Below are positions 50,784 to 60,560 of a DNA stretch of 64,000 bases, one piece after another; positions within the stretch are counted from its first letter, which is position 1, and each line of letters starts with the position of its first letter. The notes below the pieces were generated by a model. It did no database searches, was not told where the DNA came from, and was given only the letters and a program-made list of their open reading frames with translations. This DNA is from Caulobacter sp. BP25 (GTDB lineage: Bacteria; Pseudomonadota; Alphaproteobacteria; Caulobacterales; Caulobacteraceae), in assembly GCF_002737755.1 (NCBI RefSeq), contig NZ_PEGH01000007.1, positions 62,001-126,000 of the forward strand. The letters run 5' to 3'. The position numbers and the translations under genes were made by a program.

Positions 50784-52220
50784 CTATCGGCCGAGATGGG
50801 ATTGGACCGCGCCGTCCTTGGCCAGGTCCTTCAGGTCCTGGTTGGAGGGACGCGACGCCAGGACGATATCGGTGGCGCGGCGCCAGTCGGGCGTGTCCTT
50901 GGGCAACAGTTCGCGAGCCCGCATGGCGAAGACCCGGGCCTCGCGCACGGCGCCGAGCGAAAAGTATTGCTCGGCGGTGGCGAGGCGCGCTTCGCCGTCC
51001 TTGTTCTGCTTGTCGTAAGCCTGAGCCAGCAAGCGCCAGGCCACTGTATTGTCAGGCTCGTTGAGCAGGCTGCGCTTCAGCTCCTTGACGCCTTCCTCGA
51101 CCTTGGCGGGCTCGTCCAGATTGATCAGAGTCTGGCCCAGATTGACCCGCAGCAGGGCGGCGTCGGGCTTGAGCTGAACCGACTTTCGCTGGGGCTCCTC
51201 GGCCTGGGCGATGCGATTGAATTCGAACAGCACCTGGCCCTTCAGCTCCCATAGGTAGGGGTTATCCGGGTGATCGGCGATCAGGGCGTCGATCAGCTTC
51301 AGGGACCGGTCGGGGTCCTTCATCTGGTAGTAGGCGATGGCGCGCGCGTAGCGGGCCGGAAAGCTGGCGTCGGTCTCCTTGTACTTCATCAAGGCGACCT
51401 GTGGGTTGAGGAAGCCCTCCAGCTTGGCCTTCATGATCTCGTGCTGCGCGAGGTCCTCAGGCGTATCGACCGCGATGTAGTGCGGCTGACGCTCGACGCG
51501 GCTGCGCAGCACCTCGATCCGTTCGGACGACAGCGGGTGGCTGCGGAAATAGGCGAAGCGGCGGGCTTGGTCGAAGACTTCCTGGTAGCGGAAGTTGTCG
51601 AAGAACTCGACGAGGCCGCGTCCTGACTGGCCGGTGGCCTCCAGGAAGCCGGCCGCAGCCTGGTCGGCGCGCGACTCCTGCTCGCGGCTATAGCCAAGGG
51701 CGCCCAGGGCGCCGGCGTATTGGGAATTGACGATCAGGGCCGCGCCGCCGTCGGGGGAACCGGCCAGAGCCGCCAGAATGCCCAAGCCCATGGTCAGAAT
51801 CATGGGCTTGAGGCCCGCGCGCATCATCTCGTCCGACCGGATCGGGTGGCCGCCGGCCAGGTGTCCGGTTTCGTGGGCGATGACGCCGCGTAGCTGGTTC
51901 GGGTTCTCCGTCTGCAGGATGAGACCCGTGTTCAGGCCCATCTGCAGACCCTGGGTCGCGAAAGCGTTCAGACTTTTGTCGCCGACGATCAGGATCCGGA
52001 CGTTCTTGGGATCCAGGCCCGCCGCCGCGAAGATCGGGTTGGCGTCCTGGTGCAGGATCTCTTCGATCTCGGTGTCGCGGATTAGAGACGGGCCACCGTC
52101 CTGGGCGAAGGCGACCTGGGGCGCCGAGAGGCCCGAGGCCAAGATCGACAGCGCCGATAGCGCGACGCCAAGACGGCTTCGAACTCCGCGTTTTCTGGCA
52201 TGCCCTCGACGCGAGGTCAT
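50784..52220 (-). CDS. BepA-like M48 metalloprotease with TPR repeats
   Basis: 478 aa from ATG 52220 (GGAGAT upstream). Signal peptide, then an M48 zinc protease domain with HExxH as HETGH in GVIAHETGHLAGGH and the downstream zinc-ligand Glu in a SREQESRADQAA segment, and C-terminal TPR repeats from about residue 290. BepA in E. coli degrades stalled outer-membrane proteins and helps LptD assembly. Pairing with the upstream DsbA-like gene fits envelope protein quality control. The name BepA is inferred. Confidence 0.88.
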   Translation of the reverse strand: MTSRRGHARKRGVRSRLGVALSALSILASGLSAPQVAFAQDGGPSLIRDTEIEEILHQDANPIFAAAGLDPKNVRILIVGDKSLNAFATQGLQMGLNTGLILQTENPNQLRGVIAHETGHLAGGHPIRSDEMMRAGLKPMILTMGLGILAALAGSPDGGAALIVNSQYAGALGALGYSREQESRADQAAAGFLEATGQSGRGLVEFFDNFRYQEVFDQARRFAYFRSHPLSSERIEVLRSRVERQPHYIAVDTPEDLAQHEIMKAKLEGFLNPQVALMKYKETDASFPARYARAIAYYQMKDPDRSLKLIDALIADHPDNPYLWELKGQVLFEFNRIAQAEEPQRKSVQLKPDAALLRVNLGQTLINLDEPAKVEEGVKELKRSLLNEPDNTVAWRLLAQAYDKQNKDGEARLATAEQYFSLGAVREARVFAMRARELLPKDTPDWRRATDIVLASRPSNQDLKDLAKDGAVQSHLGR

Positions 52221-52359
52221 CGAATGATCTCCAGATCGCGCCCCCGCGAACTCCAGCAATCTAACTTGGATTATCTGGGCGAGGGAACAAGGGCCGCACT
52301 CGTCCCTGCGACGATTTCGGCCCGCGTTCTCACCCGAAAACGCGGGCCGATCCGTTCAA

Positions 52360-55065
52360 CTACCGGCGCCACCAGCCGCGGCGCGGCTTTTCGGGCGGGG
52401 TCGTGATCTCGGCCGGATCAGGCTGGGCCGGAGTCGCCGGAGCGACTTCGGCGGCGACTTCCGGTTCCGGGGCTGGCGCGGATTCGATGGCCGGAGCGGC
52501 CTCGGGCTCCGGCGGAGCCAGAGCGACCGTCTCAGCGACGACCTCGGCGACGGCTTCGACCGCCTCGGCGGACTCGGCGACAGCCTTTTTGCTGCGCGAG
52601 CGCGTGCGCTTGGGCTTCTTGGGCGCTTCCTCGGTCTCGGGCAGCTCAACCCAGACATCGGCGGGCGGGGCGGAGATCGCGGGCGGAGCCAGGATTGGCG
52701 CCTCGAAGGCCTCGCCCGGCTCTGCGGCGGTCACGACCTCGACGGGCGAAGCCGTTTCGGCGACGGCCGCGTCGACAGCCGGCGTCTCGTCGCGGTTGCG
52801 GCGACCGCGGTCACGGCCGCGACGGCCGCGTTCGCGAGCGGGACGCTCCTCGCGCTCGATGCGTTCCGGACGTTCGGCCTGGGCTTCGGCGCGAGCTTCC
52901 GGCGCTGAGCGACGGCCTTCGCCGCCGTTGCCGCTGACCAGGGTCGCCGGATCGTGCCAGGTGAAGACGTTTTCGCCGAACGGGACCCGCGGACGGATCC
53001 AGATGTAGGCGTCAGTCGGGCGATCGCCGTCTTCGCGACCGCCGCGACGGCCGCCACGACGGCCGCGACGGCGGCGACGGCGGCGGGCGTCCTCGTCCTC
53101 GTCACCGAACTCGGCGCGGTCATCGGCGTCTTCCTCGTCACCTTCGGCCTCGGCCTCGGCGTCGACTTCTGTTTCGGTCTCGCGGTCGTCGCGACGGCCG
53201 CGACGGCGGTCGCGACGGCGGCGGCCCTTGCGGTCGCCACGGTCGTCATCGCGCGCCTGCTTGCGGCTGGAGGCGTCGTCGTCATCGGTGTCTTCGCGTT
53301 CGATGTCGTCCTCGTTCTCAAGGACTTCTTCGTCGTCTTCCTCGGCCTCGTCGTTAAAGGCGGCGTAGTCGAAGTCGTCGTCCTCATCGACATAGGGCGC
53401 AGGCGCGACGGCGATGCGTTCCCCAAGCTCGGTGCGCTCGATTTCCTGGTCGCCGGCGTGCAGGCTATCGTCGACCACAACGGTCACGAACAGGCCGTGC
53501 GTATCCAGCAGACGCTGTAGGTAGGCGCGCTTTTCGTTCAGGATATAGAGGCCGACCGACCGCGAGACCTTCAGGATCACGCTGCCCGAACCCTTCAGGG
53601 CCTCGACTTCGACCGCGCGCAGAGCGGCGAGAGCACTGGACTCCACCGAGCGGACGCGACCGGCGCCTTCGCAGTGTTCGCAGACGTGGGTGGTGCCTTC
53701 CAGGACGCCGGTGCGGCGACGCTGGCGGCTGATCTCCATCAGGCCAAAGCCAGAGATCTTGCCCATCTGGATGCGCGCGCGGTCGTCCTTGAGTGCGTCC
53801 TTCAGGACCTTCTCGACCGTGCGGTTGTTCTTGGCTTCATCCATGTCGATGAAGTCGATGACGATCAGGCCGGCCAGGTCGCGCAGGCGCAGCTGGCGGG
53901 CGGCTTCCTCGGCCGCTTCGCAGTTGGTCTTGAGGGCCGTGGCCTCGATGTTGCGCTCGCGCGTGGCCTTGCCCGAGTTGACGTCGATCGCGACCAGGGC
54001 CTCGGTCTGGTTGATCACCAGATAGCCGCCGGACCTCAGTGGCACGACCGGCGAGTAGATCTGGGCCAGATGGTCCTCGATTTTGTTCTTCACGAACAGC
54101 GGGGTCGGGTCGCGATAGTTGAAGACCTTCTTGGCCTGGCTCGGCATCAGCATGCGCATGAAATCGCGCGCTTCCTTGTAGCCGGCGTCGCCTTCGACCC
54201 AGATGCCGTCCAGGTCCTTGTCGTACATGTCGCGGATGGCGCGTTTGACGAGGTCTTCTTCCTCGTAGATCAACGCCGGAGCGATCGAGTGCAGCGTGTT
54301 CTCGCGGATGTTTTCCCAGAGACGCAGCAGATATTCGTAGTCGCGCTTGATCTCGGCCTTGGTGCGCTTGGCGCCGGCCGTGCGGACGATCAGGCCCATG
54401 CCTTGCGGAACGTCCAGGCTTTGGACGACGCTCTTCAGGCGCTTGCGGTCGGTGACGGCCGTGATCTTGCGGCTGATGCCGCCGCCGCGGGCGGTGTTGG
54501 GCATCAGTACGCCGTAGCGACCGGCCAGGGAGAGGTAGGTGGTCAGGGCCGCGCCCTTGTTGCCGCGCTCTTCCTTGACGACCTGAACCAGCATGATCTG
54601 CCGGCGGCGGATCACTTCCTGGATCTTGTACTTGCGCATCAGCCGGCGCTTACGGCGCGCCAGCTCTTCCTCGACGTCATCGTCGTCATCGTCGTCGATC
54701 GCGTGATCGCCGCCGTTGACGTCGTCCTCGTCGTCGCCGCCCGTGGCGCGACGCGAAATCGGGGTGTCATCCTCGTCATCGCCGGAATCGTCGCGCATCA
54801 GCGCTTCGCGGTCGGCGACCGGGATCTGGTAGTAGTCGGGGTGGATTTCGTTGAACGCCAGGAAGCCGTGGCGATTACCGCCATACTCGATGAACGCAGC
54901 CTGCAGGCTGGGTTCAACCCGGGTCACCTTGGCGAGATAGATATTTCCACGAAGCTGTTTGCGGGTCTGGCTTTCGAAATCGAATTCTTCAACCCGGGTT
55001 CCGTCCACGACGACCACACGCGTCTCTTCGGCGTGTGCTGCGTCGATCAGCATCTTCTTCGACAT
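52360..55065 (-). CDS. rne: Ribonuclease E
   Basis: Endonuclease that organises the RNA degradosome. 901 aa from ATG 55065. S1 domain at the N-terminus, interrupted by an acidic insertion at about residues 91-135 (RDDSGDDEDD, then HAIDDDDDDD), an RNase E/G core with metal-binding Asp residues around VAIDVNSGKATRERN and LAGLIVIDFIDMDEAKNN, and the zinc link CEHCEGAGR. The C-terminal half is disordered, rich in Arg, Asp/Glu and Ala/Pro, and ends EKPRRGWWRR, the Caulobacter PNPase-binding GWW motif. Confidence 0.96.
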   Translation of the reverse strand: MSKKMLIDAAHAEETRVVVVDGTRVEEFDFESQTRKQLRGNIYLAKVTRVEPSLQAAFIEYGGNRHGFLAFNEIHPDYYQIPVADREALMRDDSGDDEDDTPISRRATGGDDEDDVNGGDHAIDDDDDDDVEEELARRKRRLMRKYKIQEVIRRRQIMLVQVVKEERGNKGAALTTYLSLAGRYGVLMPNTARGGGISRKITAVTDRKRLKSVVQSLDVPQGMGLIVRTAGAKRTKAEIKRDYEYLLRLWENIRENTLHSIAPALIYEEEDLVKRAIRDMYDKDLDGIWVEGDAGYKEARDFMRMLMPSQAKKVFNYRDPTPLFVKNKIEDHLAQIYSPVVPLRSGGYLVINQTEALVAIDVNSGKATRERNIEATALKTNCEAAEEAARQLRLRDLAGLIVIDFIDMDEAKNNRTVEKVLKDALKDDRARIQMGKISGFGLMEISRQRRRTGVLEGTTHVCEHCEGAGRVRSVESSALAALRAVEVEALKGSGSVILKVSRSVGLYILNEKRAYLQRLLDTHGLFVTVVVDDSLHAGDQEIERTELGERIAVAPAPYVDEDDDFDYAAFNDEAEEDDEEVLENEDDIEREDTDDDDASSRKQARDDDRGDRKGRRRRDRRRGRRDDRETETEVDAEAEAEGDEEDADDRAEFGDEDEDARRRRRRRGRRGGRRGGREDGDRPTDAYIWIRPRVPFGENVFTWHDPATLVSGNGGEGRRSAPEARAEAQAERPERIEREERPARERGRRGRDRGRRNRDETPAVDAAVAETASPVEVVTAAEPGEAFEAPILAPPAISAPPADVWVELPETEEAPKKPKRTRSRSKKAVAESAEAVEAVAEVVAETVALAPPEPEAAPAIESAPAPEPEVAAEVAPATPAQPDPAEITTPPEKPRRGWWRR

Positions 55066-55611
55066 TAAGGAAGTCTCCACGGCGCGCGGCGGGCGCTAGG
55101 CCCGGTCGCCGATATGAATGAAGAGCGCGCGCGTCGCCGACCGTTGCCCCGCCAGCGCGGTTGCGAAGGGTCGGGTGCCAAAGGCGGTCGGGTGCGGCGC
55201 AGCCCATGGGGGTTTCGTTTTGTCCCTACCGCGCGGGGCGCGGATTGGATGGTTCGTGTGTCGCGCCAGATGGCGCGGATCGGATGGCGCGTCGTCGCCA
55301 GAGCGGCGTTTGAGCCCGACGCGGGCCCCTCGATACGGCGTTACGGTAGGCGTCTTGCCCGCACGGTCGGCCGCATCTCGAAACGATGTAGTCTGCCGCC
55401 CCGGCGACGGAAGGGGTTCAGGACCTCTTTCGAAACCAGGGACAGCCCGCACGCAGTCGTGACGATCACGGAACTTCGCACGCGGCGGGACTGTAGCCAC
55501 ATTGGCGCGGAAAAGAAAAGCTTTCCACGCGCATCAGGACTTAACCCTTTGGCTACCGCCTCGGGCCGATATTGACGATCGGTTCACCAAATCCGGCTAG
55601 CGCGGGTGGGT
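55066..55611. promoter_or_regulatory. Long divergent region, rne leader and amiC promoter
   Basis: 546 bases with no convincing gene; the open frames here have biased composition and no family resemblance. In other bacteria rne mRNA has a long 5' leader that RNase E cuts to control its own synthesis, and this length allows that. A-rich AAAAGAAAAG near 55509 and a TTAACCC at about 55550 (CtrA half-site-like) are the only features seen. Confidence 0.5.
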
Positions 55612-56811
55612 ATGCGTAAGGTTCTCATCAGTTTGGCTCGCATGGGCTGGTTTCGGGCGGCCCTGATCGTCGGCGGCCTGACCACCGCTGGCGTCGCCGT
55701 CGCGACCGCCCAAGGCTCCGTCGCGCCCTCGGGTGTGCAGAAGGTCCGCTTCGGCGGCGACCGAACGGAAACCCGCGTGGTCATTGATCTGGATCGCGCC
55801 GCCGCTGGTAAGCTGATTTCCGATGGCGCGGCGGACCAGCGTCTGGTCTTGGCGCTGCCGAACGTCACCATTTCTGGCGACCTGCAAGGCTCTGGTCAGG
55901 GGCTTGTGAAGCGTTGGCTGATCGACGAGGCCGCCGGTGGCGCGCGTCTGCGCTTGGAGCTGGCCGGCAAGGTCGAGGTCCGCCGCCGCTTCCTGCTGCC
56001 GCCGGGCGACGGCGCCACGGCCTACCGCTACGTCATCGACCTTAAGGCCGTGGACGCTGCGGGCGCGCCGGCCTCTCCGCAGGCCGCGCCGCGTCTGATC
56101 CAGGCGAGTGCGCCGATCAAGGCCGCGCCCCTGCGCCTTAAGAAGGTCATCGTCATCGACGCCGGACACGGCGGCAAGGACTCGGGCGCTCTGGGCGCCA
56201 ACGCCTTTGAGAAGGATGTCACCCTGGCCACGGCGAAGGCCCTAAAGGCGCGCCTGGAGAAGACCGGCCGCTATCAGGTGGTGCTGACCCGCGAAACCGA
56301 CACCTTCGTACCGCTGGAAGGCCGGGTGCAGATCGCCCGCCGGGCCGACGCCGACCTCTTCATTTCCCTGCACGCCGATTCCGGTCCGGATACCGCCACG
56401 CGCGGCGCCTCGGTCTACACCCTGTCTGAAAAGGGGGCAGAGCGGGTCGGCCTGGTCCTCGACAAGAGCGACTGGCTGATGAAGGCCAATCTGCCTGGGC
56501 GCGACCGCGCGGTCAGTCAGATCCTGCTCGACCTGTCGCAGCGCGCGACCAAGAATCGCTCCGCCGCCTTCGCCCAACTGCTGCTGGCCAATGTCGGCGA
56601 GGAGACGGCGCTGCTGCGCCGCAGCCACCGCGACGCCGGCTTCTTCGTGCTGCTGGCGCCGGACGTGCCCGCCGTCCTGCTGGAAATGGGCTTCATCACC
56701 AATCCGGAGGACGAGGCCTTCCTGACCAACAAGGCCAGTCGCGCTCGTCTGGTCGACGCGGTGGGTGACTCCATCGAGGCCTACTTCTCGGCGGACGTCC
56801 GCAAGTCCTGA
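55612..56811 (+). CDS. amiC: N-acetylmuramoyl-L-alanine amidase
   Basis: Periplasmic hydrolase that splits septal peptidoglycan so daughters separate. 399 aa from ATG 55612 (GTG 55606 is an alternative). Signal sequence, an AMIN domain at about residues 37-130 for septal targeting, a linker, and an Amidase_3 domain with zinc ligands in VIDAGHGGKDSGALG, NAFEKDV and DLFISLHADSG; VLLEMGFITNPEDEAFL near the C-terminus. In C. crescentus AmiC is the main amidase, activated by the LytM factor DipM. A PBP1A gene follows 125 bases later. Confidence 0.94.
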   Translation: MRKVLISLARMGWFRAALIVGGLTTAGVAVATAQGSVAPSGVQKVRFGGDRTETRVVIDLDRAAAGKLISDGAADQRLVLALPNVTISGDLQGSGQGLVKRWLIDEAAGGARLRLELAGKVEVRRRFLLPPGDGATAYRYVIDLKAVDAAGAPASPQAAPRLIQASAPIKAAPLRLKKVIVIDAGHGGKDSGALGANAFEKDVTLATAKALKARLEKTGRYQVVLTRETDTFVPLEGRVQIARRADADLFISLHADSGPDTATRGASVYTLSEKGAERVGLVLDKSDWLMKANLPGRDRAVSQILLDLSQRATKNRSAAFAQLLLANVGEETALLRRSHRDAGFFVLLAPDVPAVLLEMGFITNPEDEAFLTNKASRARLVDAVGDSIEAYFSADVRKS

Positions 56812-56936
56812 CCTAAAGGTCCGCTTCCCCTTTCGCGCGCCGCGCTCTAATCACAGAAGCGATCGTTCGCGCCCTGCGCCGAACAATCGAAGTCTAGGTG
56901 TGTGGTGGGTCAGGACGCCCGCCCTACGGAGGTCGC

Positions 56937-59303
56937 GTGGATCTGAAACCCACCGAACGATGGATGGCCATCGCGGGCGTGGCGGTGCTCTCGGTCATCG
57001 CCGTCGCCGGATTCGCGATCGCGATCTATGCGGCCTGGCTTTTCCACGACATGCCCGACGCCGGTGAGCTGCAGGACTATCGTCCGCCCACCGCCACGCG
57101 CGTCTACGCCTGGGATGGCACCCTGATCGGCGAGTACTCCAAGGAGCGCCGCATCTTCATCCCCTACGACCAGATCCCGCCACAGCTGGTCCAGGCCTTC
57201 CTGGCGGCCGAGGATCGCAACTTCTTCAGCCACGGCGGCGTGGATGTCGGCGGCCTTTCGCGCGCCATGATCAACAATGTCGGCAACGCCATCCGCGGTC
57301 GGCGTCTTGAAGGGGGCTCGACCATCACACAGCAGGTGGCCAAGAATGTCCTGCTGACCAGCGACGCCACAGTCGGTCGCAAGTTCAAGGAAGCGATCCT
57401 GGCGGGCCGTCTGGAGCAGTCGCTGACCAAACAGCAGATTCTTGAGCTCTATCTGAACGAAATCTGGCTGGGTTATCGCTCGTTTGGCGTCGGCGTGGCC
57501 GCCTACAACTATTTCGGCAAGTCCCTGCCAGAGCTGACCCTGGCCCAAAGCGCCTATCTGGCGTCGCTGCCCAAGGGGCCGGACAACTACCATCCGATCC
57601 GCAACAAGGCCAAGGCGATGGGCCGCCGCAACTGGGTGCTGGGCCAGATGGCCGAGCAGGGGTGGATCACCAAGGCCCAGGCGCAAGCGGCCATGGCGGA
57701 GGACCTCGTCGTCCAGCCTGGTCCCAAGCGCGCGGCCTATCGCGACGCTGACTATTTCGTCGAGGAAGTCCGTCAGCGCGGCATGGCCACGCTCGGCCCC
57801 CGCCTGACTGAGGGCGGTTACTACATGCGCACGACGCTGGATCCGCGCCTGCAGACGGCCGCGCGGATCGCGCTGATGGACGGGCTGGAACGCTATGATC
57901 GCCGCCACGGCTGGCGCGGCGCCTGGGGGCATGTGGAGCCGACCGACCTCAATTGGGAAAAGACGGCCCTTGCCAAGTTGATCCCGTCGGAGCGCACGGC
58001 CTGGCGCCGCGCCCTCGTCACCTCGAATGGCGGCCAGGTCCGCCTGGTCAAGGGCGAGGGCGAGGGCCAGATTGTTGGCGAGGACATGGCCTGGGCCAAG
58101 GCCGGCAAGGGCCTGAAGGCTGGCGATCTCGTCTTCGTGGAGAAGGCCGCCAGCGGCGGCTACCGCCTGCGTCAGATTCCGGCCGTGAACGGCGCGCTGG
58201 TGGCGATGGAGCCCTATACCGGCCGTATCGTCGCCTTGGTCGGCGGCTATAGCTACTCGCTATCCAAGTACAATCGCGCCACCCAGGCCAAGCGCCAGCC
58301 AGGCTCGGCGTTCAAGCCGTTCGTCTACGCCGCCGCCCTGGAGAACGGCTACACGCCGGCCAGCGTCGTCGTCGACGGCCCCATCACCTTGAAGGGCGCC
58401 AACGGCCAGGACTGGAGTCCCGAGAACTACGACAAGGAGTTCTATGGCGCGCAACCCCTGCGCAAGGGTCTGGAGAAGTCGATCAACGCCATGACCGTGC
58501 GCCTGGCTCAGGCTGTGGGCATGAGGAAGATCATCGACTTCTCCAAGCGAGCCGGGGTCGTAAAGGACATGGATCCGGTGCTGGCCATGGCGCTGGGGGC
58601 GGGGGAGGCCACGCCCTTCAAGCTGACCGCCGCCTATGCCCCGTTTGTCAACGGCGGTCGCCGCGTCGAGCCGCACTTGATCGAGGTCGTCCAGGATCGC
58701 GAGGGCAAGGTCATTTTCCGCGCCGACAAGCGCGATTGCGAGCGTTGCGACGCCGGTTTCAATGGCGATGAAAGCCCGCGCTTCCCAGCGCCGGGCGAGC
58801 AGATCATGGATCCGGTGACGGCCTACCAGATCACCTCGATGCTGCAGGGCGTGGTCCAGCGCGGCACCGCCGCCGCCGTCAGCTCGCTGGGCCGCCCGCT
58901 GGCCGGCAAGACCGGTACGACCAACGACTACCGAAGCGCCTGGTTCGTCGGCTATTCGCCCAACCTCGTCGTTGGTGTCTTCTTCGGCTTCGACGACAAC
59001 CGCTCGCTGGGCGAGGGCGAGACGGGCGCGGCGGGCCCCGTCCCGGTGTTCATGGACTTCATGAAGGTCGCGCTGGAAGGTCAGCCTGTCGCTGACTTCA
59101 AGCCGCCAAAGAACGCCAAGTTCGCTCTTGTGCGCGGCGTACGCGAAGCCTTCCGACCCGGCACCGAGCCCAAGGTGGAGATCGCGCCGACCGGGCCGAT
59201 CCCCTACAATGAGCTCACGCCCGGCCTTCCGCCGGTTCCGCAGCCGCCGGCCCAGCCCGGCAAGCCCGTTCAGAAGGTCGATCCGCTGAGCGGCCTCTAT
59301 TGA
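56937..59303 (+). CDS. mrcA: Bifunctional class A penicillin-binding protein 1A
   Basis: Makes and crosslinks peptidoglycan at the inner membrane. 788 aa from GTG 56937 (ACGGAGGT upstream). One membrane anchor (about residues 11-35), a GT51 domain with catalytic Glu92 (AEDRNFFSHG), GGSTITQQVAKN and the LNEIWLG helix, then a transpeptidase domain with Ser457-x-x-Lys460 (PGSAFKPF), Ser515-Ile-Asn517 and Lys658-Thr-Gly. The C-terminus is Pro-rich. Confidence 0.96.
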   Translation: MDLKPTERWMAIAGVAVLSVIAVAGFAIAIYAAWLFHDMPDAGELQDYRPPTATRVYAWDGTLIGEYSKERRIFIPYDQIPPQLVQAFLAAEDRNFFSHGGVDVGGLSRAMINNVGNAIRGRRLEGGSTITQQVAKNVLLTSDATVGRKFKEAILAGRLEQSLTKQQILELYLNEIWLGYRSFGVGVAAYNYFGKSLPELTLAQSAYLASLPKGPDNYHPIRNKAKAMGRRNWVLGQMAEQGWITKAQAQAAMAEDLVVQPGPKRAAYRDADYFVEEVRQRGMATLGPRLTEGGYYMRTTLDPRLQTAARIALMDGLERYDRRHGWRGAWGHVEPTDLNWEKTALAKLIPSERTAWRRALVTSNGGQVRLVKGEGEGQIVGEDMAWAKAGKGLKAGDLVFVEKAASGGYRLRQIPAVNGALVAMEPYTGRIVALVGGYSYSLSKYNRATQAKRQPGSAFKPFVYAAALENGYTPASVVVDGPITLKGANGQDWSPENYDKEFYGAQPLRKGLEKSINAMTVRLAQAVGMRKIIDFSKRAGVVKDMDPVLAMALGAGEATPFKLTAAYAPFVNGGRRVEPHLIEVVQDREGKVIFRADKRDCERCDAGFNGDESPRFPAPGEQIMDPVTAYQITSMLQGVVQRGTAAAVSSLGRPLAGKTGTTNDYRSAWFVGYSPNLVVGVFFGFDDNRSLGEGETGAAGPVPVFMDFMKVALEGQPVADFKPPKNAKFALVRGVREAFRPGTEPKVEIAPTGPIPYNELTPGLPPVPQPPAQPGKPVQKVDPLSGLY

Positions 59304-59324
59304 TGTCGTTGCGCGGGGAGGCGA

Positions 59325-59342
59325 CGCAGGCTAGAGCCTGCG
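59325..59342 (+). terminator. Weak hairpin after the PBP1A gene
   Basis: CGCAGGC-TAGA-GCCTGCG, 7-bp stem, 21 bases beyond the stop codon, without a T-run. Could mark the mRNA end before prfB. Confidence 0.35.
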
Positions 59343-59370
59343 CCCTTCAACACTGTCACGGAGTTACGTG

Positions 59371-60493
59371 ATGAGACCGGATGTTGAGGCCGCCGCGGCC
59401 GACATCGAGCAGTCCGTGGGACTGCTCAGGAGGCGTCTTTGACTGGGACGTCGCTCTCCGCAAGCTCGATGAGCTGAACGCCCGGGTCGAGGACCCGACC
59501 CTGTGGGACCGTCCGTCCGAGGCCCAAGCTGTCTCGCGCGAGCGCGCCGCGCTGGCCGCCAAGGTCGAGGCGGTGCAGTCGATCGAGCGCGATCTGAAGG
59601 ACGCCGTCGAGTACGCCGAACTGGCGGACATGGAAGGCGACGAGGAGTCGCTGAACGACGCCCGCGCCCAACTGAAGGCTCTGAAGGACCGGGCCGGCCG
59701 CGCCGAGCTCGAGGCCCTGCTCTCGGGGGAAGCCGACGGCAACGACGCCTATATCGAAATCAACTCCGGCGCCGGCGGCACCGAGTCCTGCGACTGGGCC
59801 GGCATCCTGCTGCGTATGTACACCCGCTGGGCCAACGCCCACGGCATGCAGACCGAGCTGATCGAAGAGACCGACGGCGACCAGGCTGGCATCAAGTCGG
59901 CCACGCTGCTGGTCAAGGGGCCCAACGCCTATGGTTGGCTGAAGACCGAGGCGGGCGTGCACCGGCTGGTGCGCATCAGCCCCTATGACAGCAGCGCCCG
60001 TCGCCACACCTCGTTCGCCTCGGCCTGGGTCTATCCGGTGGTTGATGACACCATCGAGATCGAGATCAATCCCGCCGACGTGCGCACCGACACCTATCGC
60101 GCTTCGGGCGCCGGCGGTCAGCACATCAACAAGACCGACTCGGCCGTGCGTCTGACGCACATTCCGACCGGCATCGCCGTGGCCTGCCAGGCTGGCCGCT
60201 CGCAGCACCAGAACCGCGACGAGGCCTGGAAGATGCTGCGCGCGCGTCTGTACGAAGCCGAGCTGCAAAAGCGCGAGGCCGCTCAGCAGGCGCTGGAAGA
60301 CCAGAAGACCGACATCGGCTGGGGTCACCAGATCCGCAGCTACGTCCTGCAGCCCTACCAGATGGTCAAGGACCTGCGGACCAACGTCGAGACCTCCGAC
60401 ACCCAAGGTGTGCTGGACGGCGACCTCGACGCGTTCATGGGCGCGGCCCTGGCCCAGCGGGTCGGCGCCACGCGCGACGCCGCCGAGGCGTGA
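59371..60493 (+). CDS. prfB: Peptide chain release factor 2 (programmed +1 frameshift)
   Basis: Recognises UGA and UAA. The gene starts at ATG 59371 (GGAG upstream) and reads 23 codons to CTT-TGA at 59437-59442, then continues in the +1 frame from GAC 59441, giving 373 aa. Seen: GGQ catalytic loop ([17 protein letters not shown]), the stop-codon recognition segment as SPY ([14 protein letters not shown]) in place of the E. coli SPF, and the [14 protein letters not shown] helix. The two frames are linked by the frameshift signal described separately. Confidence 0.96.
59428..59443 (+). promoter_or_regulatory. prfB programmed +1 frameshift signal
   Basis: AGGAGG (internal Shine-Dalgarno, 59428-59433), CGT, then CTT-TGA-C (59437-59443). 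The spacing of 3 bases between the Shine-Dalgarno and CTT equals that of the E. coli signal AGGGGG-TAT-CTT-TGA-C. When RF2 is low the UGA is not terminated and the ribosome slips forward, raising RF2. Confidence 0.95.
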
Positions 60494-60521
60494 GGCTTCT
60501 GGCTGTCGACCGCTGAGAAAG

Positions 60522-60554
60522 CAAAACGCCCCGGAGCGATCCGGGGCGTTTTTT
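60522..60554. terminator. Terminator between prfB and bacA
   Basis: AAAACGCCCCGGA, loop GCGA, TCCGGGGCGTTTT: perfect 13-bp stem with T-run on the plus strand and A-run before it, so it serves both converging genes. Confidence 0.92.
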
Positions 60555-60560
60555 TGTATC

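Noticed and set aside
55114..55575. Open frames in the rne-amiC gap
   Set aside because: Several overlapping frames, low similarity to proteins and Arg-rich composition typical of non-coding GC-rich DNA.
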